Assembly: GCF_014207435.1 (NCBI RefSeq)
Contig: NZ_JACHGH010000005.1
Location: forward strand, 186,001 to 250,000
Length of the DNA stretch: 64,000 bases
Direction of reading: 5' to 3'
Origin: Salirhabdus euzebyi
Lineage (GTDB): Bacteria; Bacillota; Bacilli; Bacillales; Alkalibacillaceae
Below the pieces are notes generated by a model. That model worked only from the letters and a program-made list of their open reading frames with translations. It was not told where the DNA came from and made no database searches. The translations under genes and the position numbers were made by a program. Shown in pieces: positions 40,814 through 49,100 of this stretch. Within the stretch, counting starts at the first letter, position 1; every line of letters starts with the position of its first letter.

Positions 40814-42284
40814 AATACAAGATTTCTAATGCTTTTTTCATTTGCAAATCATTCTCTTCATCCCGTGCAGCTTCTAGGACTTGTTGTTGAAGCTTTTCAG
40901 CAGTTAGCTTATCGATTTCACCTGTAACGGTTAATCCATTTTCTTGTTGGAATGCTTTCACTGCTTCTTCGGTCTCTTTACTGAAGTATCCATCTGTTCG
41001 CCCTGTCTTGTACCCAATACCTTGGAGCATAATTTGAGCATTTGAAATTTGATCTTCAGCCATATTATATTTTAGCGGTTCCTCTACATTGATTGGAGTC
41101 GTGTAGAAGAAGTCCGGCTGTTTCGCCTCTACTGTCGGTGCAACCCCTTTTTCATCAATCCATTCCCCACTTGGAGTTAACCATTTATAAATCGTGATCT
41201 TGATGTTACTGCCATCATTCATCGGAATCGTCTTTTGAACCGTTCCTTTACCATAAGACTGCTCACCAATTACATCATACCCTGCTTCTTTCATAGCTGC
41301 AGCTAAAATTTCTGATGCGGAGGCACTACCGTTATTCGTTAACACTGCGATAGGATAGTCTTTCTTCTCTTTCGTTCCAGAAAAATAACGAATCTTTTCC
41401 CCATTTTTTTGTTCAATTAATACGTATGGTTGATCCTCGGGGATAAAGTTCTCTAATATTTCCTCAACGGATGTAAATAGTCCACCAGGATTTCCACGTA
41501 CATCAATGATCAGTCCTTCAATATTATCAGCTTCTAGCTCTTGTAAAGCTTTATTGAAATCAGCAGCCGTGTCTTGAGAGAAGGAGGTAATTTGAATAAC
41601 CCCAGTCTTCTTACCATCTACAGTTTTCGTGGAGGAATAGATCGTTTCAAGTGGAATATCATCCCTTACGACTTCTACAATCATCGTCTCCGACACACCA
41701 GGTCTTCGAATTTCCAAATCAACAACAGATCCTTTTTCGCCCCTGATTTTCGCTACAGCTTCATAAAGATCTAAACCTTCTAAGCTCTCTCCATCTACAC
41801 TAAGAATTTGGTCTTTCGGCTTCAAACCAGCTTCCTCTGCTGGAGATCCTTTAATTGGAGCAACGATTGTGACAACGCCTTCCTCCATATTTACCTCAGC
41901 ACCAATACCTTCAAAGGAAGATTCAATACTGTCATTAAATTGCTCAACTGTTTCTAAATCCATGTACACACTATGTGGATCATCTAACGAATTTAACATT
42001 CCTTGAATAGCACCTTCAATTAACTGTTGTTGATCCACGTCTTCCAGGTAATTTTCTTGAATAATCGTATAAGCTTGTTGAATTTTACTAAATTCGTTCT
42101 TGCCGAGAGTTGCTTCTAGTAAGGCTTTCTTTTCTTCATCTGTTGTTACAATAGGTTCTTTTGCTGTATCATCTTGTTTAACCTCATCCTCAGCTAATAT
42201 TTCTATGCCGGCATAGGTTAAAATTGCACCAAAAACCATGGCAAGAAATAACAGGATGACAAGATAACTATTTTTCATCTTCAT
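40812..42284 (-). CDS. ctpB: C-terminal processing protease CtpB (S41 family)
   Basis: This is an exported serine protease. In B. subtilis CtpB cleaves SpoIVFA in pro-sigma-K activation during sporulation. An N-terminal membrane anchor (residues 6-28) is followed by a PDZ domain (about 100-180, KGSPAEEAGLKPKDQILSVDG) and the S41 domain with the nucleophile in NNGSASASEILAAAMKEAG and Lys in YGKGTVQKTI. A C-terminal peptidoglycan-binding domain follows (YKTGRTDGYFSKETEEAVKA). The length of 490 residues is typical. Confidence 0.93.
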   Translation of the reverse strand: MKMKNSYLVILLFLAMVFGAILTYAGIEILAEDEVKQDDTAKEPIVTTDEEKKALLEATLGKNEFSKIQQAYTIIQENYLEDVDQQQLIEGAIQGMLNSLDDPHSVYMDLETVEQFNDSIESSFEGIGAEVNMEEGVVTIVAPIKGSPAEEAGLKPKDQILSVDGESLEGLDLYEAVAKIRGEKGSVVDLEIRRPGVSETMIVEVVRDDIPLETIYSSTKTVDGKKTGVIQITSFSQDTAADFNKALQELEADNIEGLIIDVRGNPGGLFTSVEEILENFIPEDQPYVLIEQKNGEKIRYFSGTKEKKDYPIAVLTNNGSASASEILAAAMKEAGYDVIGEQSYGKGTVQKTIPMNDGSNIKITIYKWLTPSGEWIDEKGVAPTVEAKQPDFFYTTPINVEEPLKYNMAEDQISNAQIMLQGIGYKTGRTDGYFSKETEEAVKAFQQENGLTVTGEIDKLTAEKLQQQVLEAARDEENDLQMKKALEILY

Positions 42285-42627
42285 GTTTTCACCTCATTCA
42301 CTACTCTTGCTAAACTGATGTATCTTTCTGTGCCAGTGACGCTATAACAAATTCATTTTGTTTTCTCATCATTGATTAAAAGCTGTTTTTTTAAGATTGT
42401 ACTATTTTTCTGAAACTACGACGTAACTATAACTTTTAATTTTGGTGAGTGCTATACGACCGCTTCGGCAGAATACTTCGCTGAGAGTGATTTTCTGATT
42501 CAAGAATAGTGATTATCAATAAAGCCATCGTAAGAAAATTTATCACTTAGGCTATATTTCAACTATTTTCTGCTCCAATCACTAGTACTAATGAATTTAA
42601 ATAAGTTAGTAGTACATGTTTAGCGAA

Positions 42628-42740
42628 GGAAATACACGTAGACTCCTGCGGGAAAGCGAAGACGTTGAGACCCCACAGCGAGCGTTCTGTGCGAGTGAGG
42701 AGGCTCAGCGCGAGCCCTAAGGTGCGCGTAGTGTATTTCC
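42628..42740 (+). repeat. Palindromic interspersed element, copy 2
   Basis: A 113-bp element with perfect 10-bp inverted ends (GGAAATACAC/GTGTATTTCC). The interior GTAGACTCCTGCGGGAAAGC, AAGACGTTGAGACCCC and GTGAGGAGGCTCAGCGCGAG aligns with copy 1, but the terminal arms are different sequences. Confidence 0.8.
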
Positions 42741-42959
42741 GTAGCGGCTGGCATTTAGACACATTAAGTTACGTCCTATTTTTTATCGACTACCACCAAA
42801 ATAACAAAAAACTCTAAGAAAAGAGCCTAAATAAAACATCTTCCACAAGAAAGTACCAGCTATAAGTGTACACGAAACCGATAGGGAATCATAATACAAA
42901 CTTCTTTATTAGCTATAGCTGTCATTACCTAAGATGAGAAACTATGTATTTCATTAGGT

Positions 42960-42995
42960 AAAAAGGCATCACACGATAGTAGTGAGATGCCTTTT
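42960..42995 (-). terminator. Terminator after the ftsE-ftsX-M23 unit
   Basis: AAAAGGCATC/GATGCCTTTT stem followed by T on the minus strand. Confidence 0.88.
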
Positions 42996-43033
42996 ATATT
43001 ACTATATGTTTTAGCTTGAGTAAACATGTCCGA

Positions 43034-44296
43034 TTAGAAGTTGATGTACCTTCTTGGATCAACAGAATTAGATTTCGCATAGTTCCATGACCCTACATGA
43101 ATCTCAAAATGCAAATGGGGACCAGTGGAATCACCAGTGTTACCCATATAACCTAATGCTTGTCCCTTTTGTACATGCTGACCATTAGATACGAATCGGT
43201 TAGACATATGTGCATATACCGTCGTATATTGTTGACCATCAATGTAATGCGTTAAATAAACGACATTCCCATAAGAAGCAGAGTATTCAGAAATAAACAC
43301 GATACCTTCTGCCGACGCTACGATAGGAACATCACCCGTTCTACCGTTTTTCCCAATATCAACGCCTGGATGCAAAGTTCCCCATCTTGGACCATAGCCA
43401 GATGTCACTGAACCAGTAGCTGGTCTCATGAACATTCCGTTAGTTATGGCTGGCGCATTGTTTGTTGGTTTCGGAGTCGTTAATGCTTTTAAATCCGATT
43501 GTTTTTGTTTAAGTAATTTAGCAAAAGCTGCTTCCTGATTACTTAAAATCTTTTGTTGTTCTTGAAGAGTCAATTTATGTTGATGTAATTTTTCCTCTTC
43601 TGCTTCTAACTGTGCCATTAAAGTAGACTTCTGACTACGCTGGTTACCTAAATCTGCTTTTAATGATTCAAGAGATGCTTTTTGGGCAACTAGCTCTTCC
43701 TTTTTCTTTTCCACTTCAATCTTATCATCTTCCAGCTGCTGCTTTTCCGTCTTCTGCTTGTCCATAATGGTTTTGTCTTGGTCCATTATTTTATTTACAG
43801 CAGAAGTACGGTCTAAGAAGTCACCGAAGTCTTTTGCTCCAAGAATTACTTCTAAGTAGCTAATATTGCCACCATTACGTTGCAACGTTTTTAAACGATT
43901 TTTTAACAGTTCATCTCTTTCCGCAATTCGTTGCTCTAAATCAGTAATGTTATCTAAAAGTCTAGTGATCTCTTTTTCAGTCTGAGTGAGCTCCTCTTGC
44001 TTCACACGGATACTTTCTTCCGTTTGTGTTACTTTCATATCAATTTCTCTAATTTGTGCATTAATACGTTCTTGCTCAGCTTGGTTCGCAGCAATTTCTT
44101 GCTCTGTTTCCGTTTGTTGGCCCTTCACATCTTCCTTTTGACCAGATACTTGATCCTGTTGTTCTTTTAAGTTATTAATCTCTTCACGCAATTCACTTGC
44201 TGACTTCGTTGCATACGTTATCGTACTATCCGAAAATGTCAGTGTAACTAAAACAAGTATAAAAGCGGTTAATAGTGATACATTTTTCTTATTCAC
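43034..44296 (-). CDS. Murein hydrolase activator/M23 peptidase with coiled coil (EnvC/PcsB-like)
   Basis: This is a secreted 420-residue protein. It has a signal peptide (residues 1-30, LLTAFILVLVTLTF...YA), a long Gln/Glu/Lys-rich coiled coil (about 35-265), a short Pro/Thr linker and a C-terminal LytM/M23 domain (about 290-415) with zinc-type motifs HPGVDIG and HLHFEIH, so it may be an active endopeptidase. It lies 44 bp downstream of ftsX. In other bacteria FtsEX controls exactly such coiled-coil hydrolases (EnvC, PcsB, CwlO), so this is probably the FtsEX-driven wall hydrolase here. Confidence 0.88.
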   Translation of the reverse strand: MNKKNVSLLTAFILVLVTLTFSDSTITYATKSASELREEINNLKEQQDQVSGQKEDVKGQQTETEQEIAANQAEQERINAQIREIDMKVTQTEESIRVKQEELTQTEKEITRLLDNITDLEQRIAERDELLKNRLKTLQRNGGNISYLEVILGAKDFGDFLDRTSAVNKIMDQDKTIMDKQKTEKQQLEDDKIEVEKKKEELVAQKASLESLKADLGNQRSQKSTLMAQLEAEEEKLHQHKLTLQEQQKILSNQEAAFAKLLKQKQSDLKALTTPKPTNNAPAITNGMFMRPATGSVTSGYGPRWGTLHPGVDIGKNGRTGDVPIVASAEGIVFISEYSASYGNVVYLTHYIDGQQYTTVYAHMSNRFVSNGQHVQKGQALGYMGNTGDSTGPHLHFEIHVGSWNYAKSNSVDPRRYINF

Positions 44297-44340
44297 TCGG
44301 ATGACTCCTCCCCTTGAATCAGTAAAAATCTATTTATCTA

Positions 44341-45234
44341 TTAAACCTTTAAAAACTTACGGACACTCATGACGCTTCCCCATATACCGATAAAAGCACC
44401 AATTACTAATAACAATAAGGCTAATTGCCATGCAAATGGATTAAATGGGAGCAGCTCGATAAACGATAGGGTTATTCTCCCTTGAAGATTATAATACAAG
44501 TAGTGGTAGCCAAAAAGGACAACTGCTATCGGAATGAGCGATCCTAATATTCCCATTAACAAACCTTCTACGAAAAATGGCCAACGAATAAATCCATTAG
44601 TAGCCCCTACTAATTTCATAATTCCTATTTCTTTACTTCTTGCCATAATCGTTATTTTAATCGTATTGGAAATGAGGAAGGCTGCTGTCAGAACAAGTGC
44701 AATGACTAAACCTAACCCAATATATCGAGAGTACTCGTTAAATTTAAATAATTTCTGTATAACATCTTCTGCATATTCGACATGTTCTACATTTTGAAAG
44801 CCTTCAATTGTCTTTGCCACATCGAACGTATCAAGTGGATCCTCTGTCTTCACGACAAATGCATGGTTTAGTGGATTGTCTTGTTGAACGAGGTCCCAAG
44901 CAGCTCCATCATCACCCATACTTTCCATCAGTTCTCTTAATTCGTCATCCTTCGAGGAGAACTGTATATACGATACTTCTTGAATGGTGTTAATTTGGGT
45001 TTCTAATCGATCAATAGCAGCTTGATCTGCACCTAAATCTATTAAGATTTTAATTTGAACGTCTTGTTCAATATTGTCTGCCATTTTATTTAAATTCAGC
45101 ATTAATGCTAGAAAAACACCAACAAGTATTAACGTTGTTGTCACAGAGCCAACAGATGCAACTGTCATCCAACCGTTACGAAGAATATTTTTACTACCTT
45201 CTCTAAGGTGACGTCTTACTGTTCTAAGCTTCAT
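44341..45234 (-). CDS. ftsX: Cell-division ABC transporter-like membrane subunit FtsX
   Basis: FtsX is the membrane half of FtsEX and transmits ATP hydrolysis to an extracellular wall hydrolase. It has an N-terminal cytosolic segment, a first membrane span (MTVASVGSVTTTLILVGVFLALML), an extracellular loop of about 110 residues and three C-terminal spans, with the FtsX core motif IMARSKEIGIMKLVGAT. I choose ATG 45234 (297 residues). It overlaps the ftsE end by 11 nt, so translation is coupled. Upstream in-frame ATGs lie inside ftsE. Confidence 0.95.
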   Translation of the reverse strand: MKLRTVRRHLREGSKNILRNGWMTVASVGSVTTTLILVGVFLALMLNLNKMADNIEQDVQIKILIDLGADQAAIDRLETQINTIQEVSYIQFSSKDDELRELMESMGDDGAAWDLVQQDNPLNHAFVVKTEDPLDTFDVAKTIEGFQNVEHVEYAEDVIQKLFKFNEYSRYIGLGLVIALVLTAAFLISNTIKITIMARSKEIGIMKLVGATNGFIRWPFFVEGLLMGILGSLIPIAVVLFGYHYLYYNLQGRITLSFIELLPFNPFAWQLALLLLVIGAFIGIWGSVMSVRKFLKV

Positions 45235-45910
45235 AACCGTAGTCACCTCGCTGCTCATCACGGACAACTCGTCCATGCTCAATTGCTATTACTCGCTTTT
45301 TCATCGTATTAACAATGTCTTTACTGTGCGTTGCCATAATAATTGTCGTTCCTCTTGCATTAATCTCTTCAAATATCTTCATAATTTCCCATGATGTTTC
45401 AGGGTCTAAGTTTCCAGTAGGCTCATCAGCAATCATTAACTTCGGATTGTTCACAATTGCTCTAGCAATCGATACACGTTGTTGCTCTCCACCAGAAAGT
45501 TCATCCGGTTTAAAACGAGCTTTGTTTTTTAACTTCACCATATCTAGTACATCCATTACTCTTCGGCGAATTTTTTTAGGTGACTCTTCAATTACCTCTA
45601 AAGCAAAAGCTACATTTTCGTAAATTGTATATTTGGAGAGTAGTTTAAAATCCTGGAATACAACTCCTATATTTCTGCGCAAATGTGGAACTTGTCTATT
45701 TTTTATTTTCCCGATATCGTGTCCATTAATGAATACAGACCCACCTGAAGGTTTAACTTCTCTGTACATCATTTTAATAAAAGTTGATTTTCCAGCACCA
45801 CTTGGCCCAACTACATACACAAATTCACCTTGATCGATGCTGATGTCGATCCCATGAAGAGCCGTAACACCGTTAGAGTAAGTTTTTTGTACTCCCTTCA
45901 TTTCTATCAT
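45224..45910 (-). CDS. ftsE: Cell-division ATP-binding protein FtsE
   Basis: This is the ATPase partner of FtsX. The ABC domain has Walker A GPSGAGKST at about residue 36, signature LSGGEQQRVSIARA, Walker B KLMIADEPTGNLD and the H-loop ATHS. I choose ATG 45910 (228 residues, the same as B. subtilis FtsE), with AGGTGG 8 bases upstream. The GTG at 45922 is inside that site. It is first of ftsE-ftsX-M23 hydrolase. Confidence 0.96.
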   Translation of the reverse strand: MIEMKGVQKTYSNGVTALHGIDISIDQGEFVYVVGPSGAGKSTFIKMMYREVKPSGGSVFINGHDIGKIKNRQVPHLRRNIGVVFQDFKLLSKYTIYENVAFALEVIEESPKKIRRRVMDVLDMVKLKNKARFKPDELSGGEQQRVSIARAIVNNPKLMIADEPTGNLDPETSWEIMKIFEEINARGTTIIMATHSKDIVNTMKKRVIAIEHGRVVRDEQRGDYGYEA

Positions 45911-45922
45911 TCTATCAACCAC

Positions 45923-46254
45923 CTATGCTTTCCTAGTTGTATTTTTGTACGTAGATGTCTATTGTATTATTTGTCGATATGTACGTGTGTTAACCGATGA
46001 CCAACACGCTAAAATCGACATTGTTCTTTAATTTGTGTTGTATTTTAAATATATAAATTATTTTATCAGATATTGTAAAAAAGTTGGTCTTTTTTATTAT
46101 ATCATCATTTGACATTTTTTTTAGACTGAAAATTATTACAGTTGTATTTCAAGGTGAGGGACAAAAGACTTAGAAGGTAAAAAAGTGGGCTAAATATGGC
46201 AAAATAAAAAACCTGATATTAGAATATCCAACATCAGGTTAGAAGAAAAAACAA
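45923..46254. other. AT-rich intergenic region upstream of ftsE
   Basis: It contains the cccB terminator and a TATAAT hexamer at 46101-46096 without a matching -35. There is no gene and no clear repeat. Confidence 0.5.
46205..46240 (-). terminator. cccB terminator
   Basis: AACCTGAT/ATCAGGTT stem with TTTTTATTTT on the minus strand. Confidence 0.88.
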
Positions 46255-46638
46255 TTATTTTTTTGTAGCCAACCATGCAGCAACTGTATTGGCATCTTCA
46301 TCACTTATGTTAATTCCTTGCATGCCACCAATACCATTATGAATTATATCTACTAGCTGTTCTTGGTTGTATTTGGCACCAATTTCACGAAGATCTTTAC
46401 CAGCTCCTCCGGAAAGATCTGCACCGTGACACATGGAGCAATTGTTTTGATAAATCTTTTCTGCTGCAGCCGTGTCTACTGCACCAGTGTCACCACCAGC
46501 ATTTTCATCATCAGCTGGCTGTTCAGTACCTGTATCATTGTTACCAGTATCTGTGTCTTCACCAGCGTTGTCATCCCCACCACAAGCTGCAAGCACTAGA
46601 GCAGAACCAAAAAGTAAGGCTAATAATTTCATTTTCAT
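46255..46638 (-). CDS. cccB: Cytochrome c-551 lipoprotein CccB
   Basis: A membrane-anchored small cytochrome c that carries electrons to terminal oxidase. It has a lipoprotein signal ([16 protein letters not shown]), an Asp/Gly/Asn-rich linker (about residues 25-60) and a haem c domain with CSMCH ([10 protein letters not shown]) and the distal Met in GGMQGI. The length is 127 residues from ATG 46638; ATG 46632 is equally possible. It sits between yvjA and ftsE, as in B. subtilis. Confidence 0.93.
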   Translation of the reverse strand: MKMKLLALLFGSALVLAACGGDDNAGEDTDTGNNDTGTEQPADDENAGGDTGAVDTAAAEKIYQNNCSMCHGADLSGGAGKDLREIGAKYNQEQLVDIIHNGIGGMQGINISDEDANTVAAWLATKK

Positions 46639-46708
46639 CCTTACAAAATCCCCTTTTACATAGTATTTGCGTAGGTAGCTACTACACATCAAGCTTATTA
46701 TATCCTAC

Positions 46709-47575
46709 TTATTTCTTTTTAAAACCCTCACCTAATACCTCTGCAGCAGCCATTGCTATCACAAATGCCTTAGAATCAACTTTATTCACAGTTTTTGTCA
46801 ATTTAGTGAATTCTTTCTGGTCCACCACACACATAATAATATTACGTGATTCCCTCGTGTACCCACCTTCTCCATTTAAAATGGTCACACCACGGTCTAC
46901 CTCATCAAAAATAGCTTTTCGCATACTTTCTACGCAATCTGTAATAATCATGACGTTTTTAGACGTATTAAAACCTACTTGTATAATATCAATTGTTCGA
47001 CTCGTAACAAACAATCCAATTAATGCATAAAGTGCCTGTTCCACACTAAAGACAAATGCAGATGTAAAAACAATCATGCCATCAATAATCGCAATACAGA
47101 GACCTAATGAAATACCTGAAAATTTATGCAATATTTGTGCTGCTACATCGATTCCACCTGTGGAAGCACGACCTTTGAAAACAATACCTAAACCCGTACC
47201 AACACCAATACCACCAAAAATCGAAGCAAGAAGCGCATTGTTCGTCGCAGGATCAAAATCTTTTGTTAAGTATACGAAAAATGGCAAAGCCAATGTACCA
47301 ATAAATGATTTCAGACCGAAATTTACTCCTAATATTAAAACACCCGAAATAAAGAGAGGAACATTAAGAAATCCTTGCACGAATGCTGGCTCCCATCCAA
47401 ATACCTCATCCGTAATCGTACTAATACCCGCTACCCCACCGGATGCAATGTCATTCGGTAATAAAAACAGGTTAAATGCAAATGCTATAAAAAATGCTCC
47501 TACTATGACGAAAAAATAATCAATAATAAGTTGCGTTTTATCCGATAAAGGTTGTCGTCTGCCGTTTTTTGTCAT
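46709..47575 (-). CDS. yvjA: YitT family membrane protein YvjA
   Basis: An integral membrane protein of 288 residues with five or six spans (FFVIVGAFFIAFAFNLFLLPND at the N terminus) and the C-terminal cytosolic DUF2179 domain (RGVTILNGEGGYTRESRNII). The YitT family has no established function. I choose ATG 47575, because AGAGGTG lies 8 bases upstream; the ATG at 47617 is not supported. The order prfB-yvjA-cccB-ftsE matches B. subtilis. Confidence 0.88.
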   Translation of the reverse strand: MTKNGRRQPLSDKTQLIIDYFFVIVGAFFIAFAFNLFLLPNDIASGGVAGISTITDEVFGWEPAFVQGFLNVPLFISGVLILGVNFGLKSFIGTLALPFFVYLTKDFDPATNNALLASIFGGIGVGTGLGIVFKGRASTGGIDVAAQILHKFSGISLGLCIAIIDGMIVFTSAFVFSVEQALYALIGLFVTSRTIDIIQVGFNTSKNVMIITDCVESMRKAIFDEVDRGVTILNGEGGYTRESRNIIMCVVDQKEFTKLTKTVNKVDSKAFVIAMAAAEVLGEGFKKK

Positions 47576-47699
47576 GTCAATTGCACCTCTTTGTTTTAGA
47601 AATAACCTATCAACCAATTATTATGCCGTTATGGAATATAACACACATATTTTAGGGTGTAAATGACAGCCCGCTAACGCTTTACAACGCTACTAAGAC

Positions 47700-47830
47700 A
47701 AAGATTTGACCGCTGTTTTTTGATATATCATCCAGGAGTTTATTTTATCAACCGATTTGGGAAGGATATCAACCAAATGATCATTTTATCAGCCGATTTC
47801 AATTAGAAATCAACCGATAGCGTTCAAGCG
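47700..47830. repeat. Intergenic 20-21 bp periodic array B (TATCAACC family)
   Basis: Units start at about 47705 (degenerate), 47726, 47746, 47767, 47787 and 47808, each opening with a form of TATCAACCGATTT. The spacing alternates 20 and 21 bp. It is the same consensus as the array at 4.9 kb and lies in the yvjA-prfB spacer. The remaining spacer holds only the prfB terminator. Confidence 0.8.
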
Positions 47831-47891
47831 AGAGGATATATTACCTTATCAAGTCAATATATAGTTCTACCTAATAAAAATAGCTCAAACG

Positions 47892-47931
47892 AAAAAAAGC
47901 AGAAGATGAAAACTCATCTCCTGCCCTGCTT
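47892..47931 (-). terminator. prfB terminator
   Basis: AGCAG...GAGATGA/TCATCTTCTGCT stem followed by seven T, starting at the prfB stop. Confidence 0.85.
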
Positions 47932-47932
47932 A

Positions 47933-49031
47933 TTAAAGGTTAGATCGTAAAAACGCATCTATAAACGGGTCAAGGTCTCCGTCCATTACCCCTTGTACGT
48001 TACCAACTTCCATATTTGTGCGGTGGTCCTTCACCATTGAGTAAGGATGGAAAACGTAAGACCGGATTTGGCTTCCCCATCCAATTTCCTTTTGCTCTCC
48101 ACGAATTTCATTTAGTTCTTGTTGTTGCTTTTCAATTTCTGCTTGATATAGTTTCGCTTTAAGCATTTTCATCGCTTGTTCTCTGTTCTTAATTTGAGAG
48201 CGTTCTGATTGACAGGTTACAACTGTATTAGTCGGAACATGTGTAATCCGAACAGCAGAGTCCGTCGTGTTTACGTGCTGTCCACCTGCACCACTAGAGC
48301 GATACGTATCAATTTTTAAATCTTCTGTTCTTACTTCGATATCTACATCATTATCAAACTCAGGTGTAACATCACATGATACAAAGGATGTATGACGGCG
48401 GCCGGAAGAATCAAATGGAGAAATACGTACGAGACGATGAACCCCTTTTTCTGCCTTCAAATAACCGTAAGCATTATGCCCTTTAATAAGAAGCGTCACA
48501 CTCTTTACGCCCGCTTCATCTCCTGGAAGATAATCTAATGTTTCCACTTTGAACCCTTTATCAGAAGCCCAACGGTTGTACATCCGTAATAGCATACTTG
48601 CCCAGTCTTGTGACTCTGTACCACCAGCACCAGGGTGCAACTCTAAAATGGCGTTATTTTTATCATAAGGCTCACTAAGTAACATTTGAAGCTCAAACGC
48701 GTTCAGTTTTCCTGTTAATTCCTTTACTTCGCTTTCTAATTCCTCACGAAGCTCTTCATCGTTTTCTTCCTTCACGAGCTCGTAGCTAACCTCTAAATTT
48801 TCTAAATCTTCTTCATGCTGCTCAAATGTATGAACTAGATCTTTCAATCCATTTACTTCATTAATTGTTTTTTGAGCAGTTTCTTGGCTGTCCCAAAATC
48901 CAGGTTCGGTCATTATTTGCTCAAGCTCTTCAATACGGGCCTTATTCTCTGTTAAGTCAAAGAGACCCCCTAAAGTCATTTAATTTTTTCGTCATCTTTT
49001 CTAATTCTTGTCTAATTTCTGCTAAATCCAT
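47933..49031 (-). CDS. prfB: Peptide chain release factor 2 (programmed +1 frameshift)
   Basis: RF2 recognises UGA and UAA stops. Translation starts at ATG 49031 and reaches an in-frame TGA at 48959-48957 after 24 codons. The sequence AGGGGGTCTCTTTGAC there is the classic RF2 shift site: an internal Shine-Dalgarno-like AGGGGG, a CTT slippery codon and TGA followed by C. After a +1 shift the frame continues from GAC at 48958 to 47933, giving 365 residues. The SPF anticodon-mimic tripeptide (RISPFDSSG) and the catalytic GGQ (GAGGQHVN) are present. Low RF2 increases shifting, so the gene autoregulates. It follows secA. Confidence 0.97.
48950..48980 (-). promoter_or_regulatory. prfB programmed frameshift site
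   Basis: AGGGGG, three bases, CTT, TGA, C. The spacing between the internal SD-like element and the TGA is the canonical one. Confidence 0.95.
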
Positions 49032-49057
49032 ATTGTTCACCTCAAGTTATTTTTCAT

Positions 49058-49090
49058 GAAAAGACACTCCACTATCCATGGAGTGCCTTT
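49058..49090 (-). terminator. secA terminator
   Basis: AGGCACTCCA/TGGAGTGTCTTTT stem between secA and prfB. Confidence 0.8.
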
Positions 49091-49100
49091 CAACATTATA

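Larger units (their letters stand above)
42297..43033. other. Long non-coding region between ctpB and the M23 hydrolase gene
   Basis: It contains the palindromic element (42628-42740) and the M23 gene terminator (42960-42995). A 67-codon minus-strand frame across the element is spurious. There is no other gene. Confidence 0.65.

Noticed and set aside
42559-42762. 67-codon minus-strand frame in the ctpB-M23 spacer
   Set aside because: It spans the palindromic interspersed element and has no ribosome site; this type of spurious frame is common in such repeats.
47933-48979. prfB as a frameshifted or N-terminally truncated gene
   Set aside because: The break is the canonical RF2 programmed frameshift.
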